Shown: in pieces, positions 25,989-33,995 of the stretch | Layout of the letters: every line of letters starts with the position of its first letter | Position numbering within the stretch: the stretch's first letter is position 1 | Origin: Gluconobacter wancherniae NBRC 103581 | GTDB taxonomy: Bacteria; Pseudomonadota; Alphaproteobacteria; Acetobacterales; Acetobacteraceae | DNA: 64,000 nucleotides | Direction: 5' to 3' | Assembly (NCBI RefSeq): GCF_007988885.1 | Contig: NZ_BJUZ01000005.1 | Location: 1 to 64,000, forward strand | Program-made: the position numbers and the translations under genes | Notes under the pieces: generated by a model | What the model was told of the DNA's origin: nothing | The model's input: the letters and a program-made list of their open reading frames with translations, nothing else | Databases searched by the model: none

Positions 25989-27632
25989 CTACGGAATGTC
26001 CAATGTGAATGTTGGGAATTCCAGAGCCTCGATGACATTTTTCAGGTTCTGCACATCAATGGAACTGGTGTAGTTCATCGTTCCCTGACTTCGGTGTGAG
26101 GCCTCATGTCCCAGCACCCGGTCAATCCAGAGCTCGCGGAAGCTGGCGTTCTGATTGCGCAGCTTTGTGGAGACGGTGTGGCGGAAGCTGTGGAATGTAA
26201 TTTCCGCTGGGAGGTCGAGCTTGGTTTTGAGTTTTGAGAACGCCTGCCCAAAGGCAGCGCCCCTGACCCCTTCACTTGATGTCGGCAGGTCCGGGAAGAG
26301 GAAGTGCTGGCCTGGCTCCAAAAAACTCATGATGCCTGCCCTGATGAGTCGAGAGTGGATCGGAACCAGCCGTGTTCCTGCTGCGGACTTCGGAGACCAG
26401 CCATCTTCCGGGTGCGGGCGCACATGGAAGCACGCTACTCCCTGTATGTTCTCAATGTCTTGACCGCGCAGATTGCAGATTTCGCCTAATCGTAAACCGG
26501 TGTAGAGCGCGACGTTGACCATCCCTGCGTATGTTCGACGGGAAATGCCGCGATGCTCCCATTGTGCCTGTGTCAGAAGAGCCAATTCTTCATCGGTCCA
26601 ACAGCGTCGTTCTGTCTTCTTGGCCGTATTGAAGGACCACTGCGCCCAAGGGTTCCTAGCAACGATTTCGCGTTGAACGAGTACGGACCAGAGAGACGAT
26701 AGCCGAGAGAAGTGGTTCTTCACGGTCTTACCGCTGACCGTTTCAAGCCCTTGCTCTTTGGCCGCTTCAACTGCTTTTCGAATGGGTAAACGGTTTTTGG
26801 ATTTCCCATGTGTCGTAGGGAGCCCAAGGAGCAAATCGTGAAAATCTCCTGCGGTCGTTCCCGTCACCTGATTAACGGGCAGGTCCCCGAAGGCCTCGAT
26901 GAACAGGTCGAGTGTTGTTTTCGTGCCTTTGATGGTGTCTGCACTCTTACTGGCATCATTGAGAACAAAGCGTTGAGCCATCGCGCTAATGGTCTGGGCC
27001 TTGGCCTTCTTGCGGTTTTCTTTAGTCGGAGACGGCAAGGCTTTAAGCGGTTCGTCTTCTGGTCTCTCCTCAGCAGAGAGGGCAGGCGCAGACGCGATAG
27101 CGCTGCCTGAGGCTTTGATGTCGACGACAAGTTTGCGAAGTCCTGCAATCTCATCACGCAGCATAGCCTCGCGGGTCTTCGTGACGGCCGCACCTACAGC
27201 CTGTGTCTGCTTCAAGCCGTTGAGGAAAGCATCGGTCTGTTCGAAATGTCCTGCGATGATGTCTAGAAAAGTGTCGACCTGCTGCGTGTAGGCTTTTGTC
27301 CGGAGCGCCTGTTGAGCCATTTCGACCTCATGTTTGGCCTCTTCTTCTTTCAGCCGGACGTTGTGATAGTTTTCCCAATCCTTCACGAACTGCTCGTAAA
27401 AACGGATGATATCGACAGCGGTCAGGGCTTTTTGTGTTGGCTCTGTCGTCATGCGCCGAATCTCCTGAAAGCATTGCCCTGTCTTGGCGTAGAGCAGGGC
27501 TGCTTTTTGCCGTGCCAGCAACTTACTGGACGTTTTGAGCGGGTGCGAGACTTCGCCTCGTCCCAGCCAAGAACGCAGGTCCAGAGGAACAGAACGCCTA
27601 AAATAGTATTGCGATCCGACGATTCGCAGCAT
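25989..27632 (-). CDS. Tyrosine integrase A
   Basis: The 547-aa site-specific recombinase of the element at 19064-27749. The N-terminus (YYFRRSVPLDLRSWLGRGEV) resembles integrase B. The catalytic C-terminus has TGLRLGEICNLRG (Arg), HSFRHTVSTKLRN (H-x-x-R), LGHEAS, and the nucleophile Tyr in GTMNYTSS. The start lies 90 bp from the tRNA-Leu 3' end, where it would act. No excisionase gene was recognised nearby; one may be missed or supplied elsewhere. Confidence 0.9.
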   Translation of the reverse strand: MLRIVGSQYYFRRSVPLDLRSWLGRGEVSHPLKTSSKLLARQKAALLYAKTGQCFQEIRRMTTEPTQKALTAVDIIRFYEQFVKDWENYHNVRLKEEEAKHEVEMAQQALRTKAYTQQVDTFLDIIAGHFEQTDAFLNGLKQTQAVGAAVTKTREAMLRDEIAGLRKLVVDIKASGSAIASAPALSAEERPEDEPLKALPSPTKENRKKAKAQTISAMAQRFVLNDASKSADTIKGTKTTLDLFIEAFGDLPVNQVTGTTAGDFHDLLLGLPTTHGKSKNRLPIRKAVEAAKEQGLETVSGKTVKNHFSRLSSLWSVLVQREIVARNPWAQWSFNTAKKTERRCWTDEELALLTQAQWEHRGISRRTYAGMVNVALYTGLRLGEICNLRGQDIENIQGVACFHVRPHPEDGWSPKSAAGTRLVPIHSRLIRAGIMSFLEPGQHFLFPDLPTSSEGVRGAAFGQAFSKLKTKLDLPAEITFHSFRHTVSTKLRNQNASFRELWIDRVLGHEASHRSQGTMNYTSSIDVQNLKNVIEALEFPTFTLDIP

Positions 27633-27722
27633 GCGCCTAACTTTCCCATTCTGGGAAAGACTGTGGGATAAACCCCCACTTTAACGCCGAGGTGCGTTTT
27701 TCTCTGTATTTTCAATAAGTTA

Positions 27723-27749
27723 GTGGTGCGAGCTGCGGGACTCGAACCC
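27723..27749. repeat. attR: right copy of the attachment repeat within tRNA-Leu
   Basis: Identical over 27 bp to 19064-19090. It overlaps the 3' end of tRNA-Leu (T arm, acceptor strand and CCA), so insertion left the tRNA intact. Confidence 0.85.
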
Positions 27750-27809
27750 GCACGTCCTTACGGACTCGAGATTTTAAGTCTCGTGCGTCTACCATTCCGC
27801 CAAGCTCGC
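27724..27809 (-). tRNA. tRNA-Leu (anticodon UAA)
   Basis: The 86-nt class II tRNA has a GCGAGCT/AGCTCGC acceptor stem, CGAGA/TCTCG anticodon stem with loop CTTAAAA (anticodon UAA at 27776-27774), a variable arm GTCCGTAAGGAC, a T loop TTCGAGT and an encoded CCA. It lies 9 nt past the stop of the metallopeptidase gene on the same strand, so it may be processed from that transcript. It is the integration target of element A and, by inference, of element B. Confidence 0.95.
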
Positions 27810-27818
27810 ACTGTTCTC

Positions 27819-28505
27819 TCAAGCTATGCGCAGGAGAGCAGTGCCGTTGTTGCGCAGCCAGCGCTCCGCGGCAAGACGTCCAGACGCACCTTTTGTACAA
27901 AATCTTTCAACAAGCGTCCAAAAAGCGGGGCTATGGTTGAAATGCTCTAAATGCGCGAGCTCGTGGATGACGACGTAATCACGGATGTGAGGTGGGGTGA
28001 AAACAAGTCGCCAGCTTAGCATAATCCGCCCTTCGCGTGTGCAACTTCCCCATCGGGAGCGAACGTCCCGCAGATCTACGCGCTTGGGGAAAAGCTGCAT
28101 GGCTCCGCTATAATGGCGAACACTGTTGTTGAGGCGCTTTGATGCCAGTTTGTGCAGAAAATCGCGAACACGACGTTCAGTATGTTCGGCCGCGCCGCTG
28201 ACATGCAGACCCTCGTCGTCAAGCCAGCATCCTCGTTTGGCTTCAGGCTCGTGGATAATGGGCGCAAGCTGGCCTTCGATCGGAATGGAATGACCAGCCT
28301 TCAGGAGAGTCTTGGGGGGCAAGGATGCCAGAGCCTTTGCAACCCATTCACCATGTTCCTGGAGAAAAGCCATTGCCTGTGCTTGGGTGGCTCTGGGTGG
28401 CAGAGTGAGCACGATATTCCCATCTACAGGCTCAATTCGCAGTGTAATGCGTTTTGCTTTCGTTGAGCGCTTCCAGATAACGGGAGTTGATGGAAAGCTG
28501 TTCAT
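27819..28505 (-). CDS. YgjP-like metallopeptidase (DUF45, M48-type)
   Basis: The 228-aa soluble protein has the zinc-protease motif HELAHLEHFNHSPAFW around residue 179, in which HExxH and a third ligand in NHSPxFW are conserved. The preceding strand DVRSRWGSCTREGRIMLSWRLVF is typical of the DUF45 (YgjP) family. Substrates are poorly known for the family. It is the last protein gene of a minus-strand run from 31824; its stop lies 9 nt before tRNA-Leu. Confidence 0.85.
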   Translation of the reverse strand: MNSFPSTPVIWKRSTKAKRITLRIEPVDGNIVLTLPPRATQAQAMAFLQEHGEWVAKALASLPPKTLLKAGHSIPIEGQLAPIIHEPEAKRGCWLDDEGLHVSGAAEHTERRVRDFLHKLASKRLNNSVRHYSGAMQLFPKRVDLRDVRSRWGSCTREGRIMLSWRLVFTPPHIRDYVVIHELAHLEHFNHSPAFWTLVERFCTKGASGRLAAERWLRNNGTALLRIA

Positions 28506-28522
28506 CGGGCCTACAAAGCCAG

Positions 28523-29011
28523 TCAGGCGCTTTTTTTTAATTTAGCACATGCCGGTGCAAATTTTGGCCATTCGCCGGGCCATTGCGCAAGATGGTTTTC
28601 CAGTGGGCCTGCGCGACGCTCACTGATGCACCGTCCCTGAACCGAAGCCTGTACGTTGTGTACGCCGTTTGCGCCTCCGCTTTTGAGGTGATGCCATTCG
28701 GGTAGGTCAAAGCCATCCCGAAGCAGGCGATAGGAGCAACTGGGAGGAAGCCAGTCTATATCGGCCAGGATCGCTGGTGTAAGGGAAACGCAGTCGGGTA
28801 CTTTGCGGTGGCGTTTGAGATAGTCAGTACATTGGCATGTCTGCGTATCCAACAGGCGGCATGCAACGTCCGTATGAACAATTTCGTCCGTATCTTCGTC
28901 GCGTAGTTTGTTGAGGCAGCAGCGCCCACAGCCGTCGCAAAGGGATTCCCATTGTGTTTCACTCATCTGATCGAGGGGGGTGGTTTGCCAGAAAGGCAGA
29001 TCCGCGCTCAT
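28523..29011 (-). CDS. YcgN family cysteine-cluster protein (UPF0260)
   Basis: A 162-aa cytoplasmic protein with the family's cysteine pattern CDGCGRCC near residue 30, a CRLLDTQTCQC cluster near 55, and DCVSLTP. The cysteines probably bind a metal or Fe-S cluster. The function is unknown. The ATG at 29011 overlaps the permease stop by 4 bp (ATGA). A longer upstream reading frame to 29374 lies over the permease gene and lacks family similarity. Confidence 0.85.
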   Translation of the reverse strand: MSADLPFWQTTPLDQMSETQWESLCDGCGRCCLNKLRDEDTDEIVHTDVACRLLDTQTCQCTDYLKRHRKVPDCVSLTPAILADIDWLPPSCSYRLLRDGFDLPEWHHLKSGGANGVHNVQASVQGRCISERRAGPLENHLAQWPGEWPKFAPACAKLKKSA

Positions 29012-29421
29012 GAAAGATCCAGTGCTGCACATGTGAAAGAAAGAACGGCGGCCAAAAGGCTGGAAAACAGTATTGATGGCAGCAGGAGTGGTAGCCAGAT
29101 CAGGCGAAGGCGAGCTGTGGTGTCTGCGCCCAGTCCTATTGCGGCCCGGGTCAAATCTGATGGACGCCTCAGGACAGCGTTTCCGATTGGGAAGACAATG
29201 GCGGTAGCCAGAAGAACGCCCTGCCAGAAGGGTAAATAACTGCCAGAAATTATCGCTTTGTGGACAGCAGGCAGCATAAATGCTGTCCCTAGGGTCGGTA
29301 GCAGAAGAAGAAGGCCCAGGTTTCGGCAAACCGGACGCGGCAATACCCGCAGAAATAGGGCCGCGAGAACGCATCCTGATAGAAGTCCGGATAGCACGAT
29401 TAGCAGGTTATGAAAAATCAT
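29008..29421 (-). CDS. Half-length ABC transporter permease
   Basis: This 137-aa membrane protein has about four hydrophobic segments and the EAA-type loop that contacts the ATPase (AAIGLGADTTARLRLIWLP near residue 92). PotB/PotC-type permeases usually have 260-290 aa, so only the C-terminal half is present. The start overlaps the binding-protein stop by 4 bp, and its own stop overlaps ycgN by 4 bp. With the motif-less ATPase beside it, the complex may be non-transporting, or may need another permease. A truncated remnant is the alternative, but the tight overlaps argue it is translated. Confidence 0.65.
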   Translation of the reverse strand: MIFHNLLIVLSGLLSGCVLAALFLRVLPRPVCRNLGLLLLLPTLGTAFMLPAVHKAIISGSYLPFWQGVLLATAIVFPIGNAVLRRPSDLTRAAIGLGADTTARLRLIWLPLLLPSILFSSLLAAVLSFTCAALDLS

Positions 29422-30608
29422 GGGGTGTCGCTGCCGAACCATGTTCGGAAACGCTGCTCAAGTGCATCACCGTTCGCCAGCCAGAATGTGTCGCTTATAG
29501 TAAGGGCGTGTGTGTGTGTGTCATTCAGGCTGTCCGGTACGTCCTCTAGATGGGGCGACTGGATATGCAATCGTTCCAGCGTCTGGCGTGCGTCATTGTC
29601 GGACACAGTCGAGGGAACTGCCCAGAAAAGGGGCGTGCGTATCATTTGGTCTGTTTCGGCAACAAAAATGGACGTTGCAGCTCCGGCCTTCACATGTGCG
29701 CTGATGCTGGTGATTTCGCTGACGGGCGCGCTTGTCATGAGGGCGCCGCTTTGCTGCATGATGCGGGCAGCATCATCAGGGGTCCGCCACCACACGATAT
29801 ATGGGCGCAGGACGTCCAGTTTGCGGAATGCCCTGTCCACGCCAGCGGGTGTGGATAGCTGGTTGTAAACATCATCAGGCCCAACGCCGTCAGCCAGCAG
29901 GGCAATTTCCAGTGTACCACGTGCACCGAAATGCAGGCCACGTCGTCCCGGATGGCGGGCGACGCTCCAGAAGGCGGCCCATCCCGGCTGACCAGGAAGA
30001 CGCGAGCGATCCCAGGCCAGTGCTACATCTTCGTGGCCCCCCGGCAGACCACAATTTGTGGCGGCTTCGAGCGGGCGGACCCAGCCCGCGGAGCATGCTT
30101 TTGCGAGCTGGGTACCATCCACGAGGACTGCTGCCCATGCTGGCGGATGGGATGTGGCGCCTGTTTGCAGTGTGGCGATTTTTCCATCCCATTCGACGAG
30201 GTGCGTGGTGCTGTCTGGTGTCACGATACCGCTGGAGGCAATCACACCCTGCGGCACGCCCCATCCGGGTGCCTGTGGAGCCGTATGGCGGGGCACAGTT
30301 TTTCGTCTTGCACGATGGATTGTGTGCTTTGAATGCTGAGCGTGAGCAGATGCCGATGAGGGTGAAAAGAGCGAAACACCGCTTGCAACGACCCTGTCCA
30401 GAAAAGCGCCCACGCCGTCCTGTTTCTGAATTGAGGAGGCGGAGGTTGCGTGTGCTGGTGCTGCGAAGGATGAAAATGCTGCGCCCAGCAGTGCCAGCGT
30501 CAGGCAACCAGACCTGACGACGCGCAACGCACATGACGCTTTTGACTGCTGCAAGGGCAGCAGGCCTGATGCGAATGGCGGGGGGGCAGGCCGGATCAGA
30601 AAGAACAT
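29418..30608 (-). CDS. PotD-like periplasmic binding protein
   Basis: Up to 396 aa, with a signal peptide (LTLALLGAAFSSFAAPAHA). The C-terminal two thirds match polyamine-type binding proteins: TPAGVDRAFRKLDVLRPYI near residue 253, then a tryptophan pair and SGALMTSAPVSE. A His/Arg/Pro-rich linker lies between signal and fold. The ligand is uncertain because PotD ligand residues were not checked. The ATG at 30608 has its purine run directly adjoining; a TTG giving MRVVRSGC may be the true start. It belongs with the ATPase upstream and the permease downstream. Confidence 0.6.
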   Translation of the reverse strand: MFFLIRPAPPPFASGLLPLQQSKASCALRVVRSGCLTLALLGAAFSSFAAPAHATSASSIQKQDGVGAFLDRVVASGVSLFSPSSASAHAQHSKHTIHRARRKTVPRHTAPQAPGWGVPQGVIASSGIVTPDSTTHLVEWDGKIATLQTGATSHPPAWAAVLVDGTQLAKACSAGWVRPLEAATNCGLPGGHEDVALAWDRSRLPGQPGWAAFWSVARHPGRRGLHFGARGTLEIALLADGVGPDDVYNQLSTPAGVDRAFRKLDVLRPYIVWWRTPDDAARIMQQSGALMTSAPVSEITSISAHVKAGAATSIFVAETDQMIRTPLFWAVPSTVSDNDARQTLERLHIQSPHLEDVPDSLNDTHTHALTISDTFWLANGDALEQRFRTWFGSDTP

Positions 30609-30666
30609 CCTTTTAGAAGTGGGTTAGGCGCTACTGCCTGTCTGCAGTGCGGTTTATGGGAGCATT

Positions 30667-31824
30667 CTAATACAGGTCGGTGCGAAGCGGAAAGGCTGTG
30701 GCATGTGCGGCCGGCCAAGCTACCTGCACAGGAGCTCCTGTTTTTGGAATCTGCCTGGCTTGAAGTGGTGGTCTGCGTAGCTCGATTTCAGTGCCATCCG
30801 CGAAGCGAACGCGCATCCGGATATGGTCTCCGAGGTGTAGACTATGCGCCAGCGTGCCCTGAAGCGGAGGCAAATCATCATCCATTCCAAGAGACTGTGT
30901 ACCGAAGAAAGGAGCGACCCGATCAGGGCGAACGCACACGAGGCATTCATCGCCTTCTTTCAGGTTTTCCGTTGCAACTGCTTCCGCAACGCCACCGCAG
31001 GCCAGATGGACACGTGCTACGTCGTCTGAAATTTCAAGGACCTGTCCCGTAAGTGCGTTGGCCTCACCGAATGCGATAGCGACTTCGGGGGATGCTGGGT
31101 GTTCGTAAAGGCGCGCTGCATCAGCACATTGCAGCAGAACAGCATTCTGAAAGACTGCGACCGGGCCGCCGGGGCGAAGTGCGTCTTCGCGGCGGGAAAC
31201 TGCGTGGAAAATAGTCAGGTCCAGTGCTCGGGAAAGTGTTGCAAGCAGGCTGGAGATTTTTTGCGCCGAGTGGGCGTCGAGGCGGGAAAGGGGGTCATCC
31301 AGTAAAAGCACGGCAGGGGCTGTCATGAGTGCGCGAGCCAGAGAAACACGGAGTTTCTGCTCTGATGTCAGTGCTTCGGGTTTCCGCCCGTCCAGTCCGT
31401 CCAGTCCCAGCAACGCAATCATTCGGCCCGTTTCAGCGCGGATTTCAGAGCGGTCTATTCCTGCTGCACGACGTGAAAAGCCAATATTCTCACGAACGTC
31501 GAGGTGATCGAAGAGCGGGTCGCGCGTACTGACGAGAGCAATCCCGCGCTTGCCTGCGCGGAGTGTGCTGACGTCTTCGCTTCCTATCAGGATACGGCCC
31601 CCCAAAAGCGGATAAAAGCCTGCGATTGTATCCAGCAGGCGCGAAAGTGCATCCGAACTGTTGCCGAAGGCCGTAACGGTTGTGCCTTTTATGATGGTGA
31701 GGTCGACAGGTAGATAATTAATGCCTGCACGGACACCATCGAGCGTCATCGCGGGTGGCTGGGCAGGGCGGGTAGCAGCTTTTCTGTTGATGGAAAGATG
31801 GGAGCTGGTGGAACGGATGGTCAT
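30667..31824 (-). CDS. ABC transporter ATPase-like protein with degenerate motifs
   Basis: The 385-aa protein has the PotA-type layout: ABC domain (about 27-240) plus a TOBE domain (about 250-375). Every nucleotide motif is altered. Walker A reads GNSSDALS (54-61), with Leu for Lys. The Q-loop Gln is missing (LVSTRDPLFDHL). The signature reads LTSEQK (152-157) for LSGGQ. Walker B is LLLDDP (173-178), with Asp for the catalytic Glu. The H-loop His (207) remains. ATP hydrolysis is therefore doubtful; a regulatory or structural role, or decay, is possible. AGAGG lies before the ATG. It heads the run of genes down to tRNA-Leu. Confidence 0.75.
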   Translation of the reverse strand: MTIRSTSSHLSINRKAATRPAQPPAMTLDGVRAGINYLPVDLTIIKGTTVTAFGNSSDALSRLLDTIAGFYPLLGGRILIGSEDVSTLRAGKRGIALVSTRDPLFDHLDVRENIGFSRRAAGIDRSEIRAETGRMIALLGLDGLDGRKPEALTSEQKLRVSLARALMTAPAVLLLDDPLSRLDAHSAQKISSLLATLSRALDLTIFHAVSRREDALRPGGPVAVFQNAVLLQCADAARLYEHPASPEVAIAFGEANALTGQVLEISDDVARVHLACGGVAEAVATENLKEGDECLVCVRPDRVAPFFGTQSLGMDDDLPPLQGTLAHSLHLGDHIRMRVRFADGTEIELRRPPLQARQIPKTGAPVQVAWPAAHATAFPLRTDLY

Positions 31825-31910
31825 GCAACCTCTGAGGATAGTCTCGCGTTCTAGGCGGATAAGCCGCCATGGGTTGGTGGCCGTTCAATATATGTCGAGA
31901 GGGTTTGAAT

Positions 31911-32186
31911 ATGAGCCGCAGCAACGTCAAGGACAACGTCGAAGCCATCACAGAGTCTACGCAGGAGCAGATCGACAGTCTTCGTTCGCAGCTGCAGCAG
32001 CTTCTGGACAGCGTGAGCCCTGTTCTGTTGCAGGCTGCAGACCGTACAGAGCACGCCGTTGCAAATGCCCGTAAAATCACGGATCATGAAATTGAAAACG
32101 TATCAACGCGCGTGCGGGCACAGCCTATTGCAGCCGTCCTGATCTCTGCTCTCGTAGGCTTTGTGGCTGGTCGCTTTTCAAAGTAA
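31911..32186 (+). CDS. DUF883 (ElaB/YqjD) family inner-membrane protein
   Basis: A 91-aa protein whose first 65 residues form an amphipathic, Gln/Glu-rich coiled helix, followed by one membrane segment ending GFVAGRFSK; the glycine-containing tail AALISALVGFxxG is the family mark. Relatives (E. coli YqjD, ElaB) sit in the inner membrane and bind ribosomes in stationary phase. ATG 31911 is used; an upstream start at 31869 would add an unrelated stretch. Confidence 0.75.
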   Translation: MSRSNVKDNVEAITESTQEQIDSLRSQLQQLLDSVSPVLLQAADRTEHAVANARKITDHEIENVSTRVRAQPIAAVLISALVGFVAGRFSK

Positions 32187-32263
32187 CGGTCGGCCCTTGA
32201 TCAGACAGGGGGCATGCGCCTTGCCTGCTCCCGCTCTGTAACTAACAAAGGCGATCGACCAGT

Positions 32264-32701
32264 ATGAGCAATCCACTAGACCTCGGACAGGAAGCGCTCT
32301 CCGCGCAAGGGAAAATCTTTGCGCGTTCCGCGACCCGAATCGGACGTCGGATTGCATATGGTGCAGTTGCCGCCGTTTTCCTGATGTTTGCGGCTATCTC
32401 TTTTCATGGTCTGCTGTGGGCCATCGGGCTGGATCTTTTGGGGCTCAGCTATGTTGCCTCCGCTCTTTGCGTGCTTGGCCTTGACCTGCTGATTGTTATT
32501 GTTTTCGCGTTACTCGCCCGCCGTTCAATTCCTGACCCTGTGGAAATTGAAGCGCGTATTCGCCGTGACCGTAAGCTGATCGAACTCAAGCAGGCAGTTG
32601 CCATTTCTGCTCTGACCGGCCTTGTTTTCGGACCAGCCGGAAGGTTCACTGGTAGAAAAGTCACAGCAATCATCAAAAACATTTTCTTCCGCGGGAAATA
32701 A
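32264..32701 (+). CDS. Small membrane protein, holin-like/YqjE-like
   Basis: A 145-aa protein with two central membrane helices (about 30-55 and 63-87), then a charged linker and a third weak hydrophobic stretch. It resembles the YqjE/phage-holin-superfamily membrane proteins that accompany YqjD in other bacteria, but similarity is only at the level of layout. It follows the DUF883 gene by 77 bp, as yqjE follows yqjD. Confidence 0.5.
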   Translation: MSNPLDLGQEALSAQGKIFARSATRIGRRIAYGAVAAVFLMFAAISFHGLLWAIGLDLLGLSYVASALCVLGLDLLIVIVFALLARRSIPDPVEIEARIRRDRKLIELKQAVAISALTGLVFGPAGRFTGRKVTAIIKNIFFRGK

Positions 32702-32875
32702 CGCCAAGGTTCCCGCATAATGGTTTGGGACTGTCTGGCCAACCACACAAGTTTGGCGTAAGGACACCAGATCGCCGTGACGGCGCCTCGATTTGAGGAG
32801 TCGCCGCGGACTTGCGAGGAGTCCCGTGGATAAAGCGCCGAACAGTCTGCTGATAGCTTGCAAGGGTCACCCCTG

Positions 32876-33070
32876 ATGCTTGCAGAAGTAAACATATTTG
32901 GCGTCTTCGTTTCTCCTATTGCCGTTTACGCTATAGCCGCAGTATTCGTGACCCTGTTTCTCCGCAGCATATTGTGGCGAACCGGGGCACTTGCTTGGTT
33001 CTGGCATGTCGCTCTCTTCGAGATTGCACTCTATGTCTGTGTTCTCTGTTTGCTCATCCTTTATGTCTAG
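32876..33070 (+). CDS. DUF1656 (AaeX-like) membrane protein
   Basis: A 64-aa protein with two membrane helices. The start EVNIFGVFVSPIAVYA is typical of DUF1656 proteins, which precede HlyD-type fusion proteins in aromatic-acid or biocide efflux operons. The ATG at 32876 is chosen for family length. It lies 12 bp before the fusion protein gene. Confidence 0.8.
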   Translation: MLAEVNIFGVFVSPIAVYAIAAVFVTLFLRSILWRTGALAWFWHVALFEIALYVCVLCLLILYV

Positions 33071-33082
33071 GAGGGGTCGGCA

Positions 33083-33994
33083 ATGAACTGGACCCGTGGT
33101 CTGATACGAGTCGTCCTGACTATTGTAGTCCTTGCACTGGCTATTTCATTGGGGCGGACCATGTGGGACATTTATGTCCTCTCGCCTTGGACACGTGACG
33201 GTCGTGTCCGCGTTTATGTGGTTGATGCTGCCCCTGAAGTTTCCGGGACGGTTGTTTCCGTTCCTGTCGTAGACAACCAGCTGGTCCACCGTGGCGACCC
33301 TCTTTTCGTTCTCGATCCTGTGCGTTTTCATCTTGATGTTGATGCAGCACGTGCCCGTCTTGCGGGTGCTGAAGAAGATCTCAACCTGCGCACATCTGAT
33401 GCAAAGCGCCGCATGGGGCTCGGTGGCATTGTTTCTGCGGAAGAGCAGGAAGACTTCAATTCGAATGTTGAGACCCAGCGCGCCAAAGTGAATGCTGCAA
33501 AGGCAGAGCTGAATACAGCCCTTCTCAACCTGCAGCGTTCCACGGTTTACGCAGCGGTTGACGGGTATGTCACCAACCTGAACCTTCGTGTAGGTGACTA
33601 CGCCCATGCCGGTGAACCCCGCATGGCGGTCATTGATGCCAACAGTTACTGGATCAATGGATATTTCGAGGAAACCAAGATGCACGGAGTGCATGTTGGT
33701 GACGTCGCGAGAATCAAGCTGATGGGATACCGCCAGATACTGACAGCACATGTTGTCAGTATTGGGCGAGGCATTAATGACCAGAACGGTGTATCGGATC
33801 GACTTGGCCTTCCAGACGTCAATCCGATCTTTACCTGGGTCCGGCTGGCGCAACGTATTCCGGTCCGTCTGGAGTTCGATGATGTTCCCCCGACCATCAC
33901 CCTTGCGGCTGGCATGACCGCAACCGTGACAATCGGTCAGGAAACGCCTGGCGCTCGTGGTAAGCTGACCACCTGGCTGCAGAATCATCTCTGA
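33083..33994 (+). CDS. HlyD-family membrane fusion protein (AaeA/EmrA-like)
   Basis: The 303-aa periplasmic adaptor has one N-terminal membrane helix (about 8-30), a biotinyl-lipoyl half (VDAAPEVSGTVVSVPVVDNQ), a short coiled-coil hairpin (about 85-150) and beta-barrel segments. Such proteins join an inner-membrane pump to an outer-membrane channel. The operon has the channel (next gene) and DUF1656, but no FUSC or MFS pump gene is adjacent. Confidence 0.88.
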   Translation: MNWTRGLIRVVLTIVVLALAISLGRTMWDIYVLSPWTRDGRVRVYVVDAAPEVSGTVVSVPVVDNQLVHRGDPLFVLDPVRFHLDVDAARARLAGAEEDLNLRTSDAKRRMGLGGIVSAEEQEDFNSNVETQRAKVNAAKAELNTALLNLQRSTVYAAVDGYVTNLNLRVGDYAHAGEPRMAVIDANSYWINGYFEETKMHGVHVGDVARIKLMGYRQILTAHVVSIGRGINDQNGVSDRLGLPDVNPIFTWVRLAQRIPVRLEFDDVPPTITLAAGMTATVTIGQETPGARGKLTTWLQNHL

Positions 33995-33995
33995 T

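Noticed and set aside
28523-29374. Long 283-aa form of the YcgN protein
   Set aside because: The first 121 residues overlap the permease gene and have no family similarity; ATG 29011 gives the usual length with an ATGA overlap.
29801-30517. 238-aa frame opposite the PotD-like gene
   Set aside because: Arg/Pro/Cys-rich composition typical of a shadow in GC-rich DNA; the binding protein on the other strand has signal peptide and family motifs.
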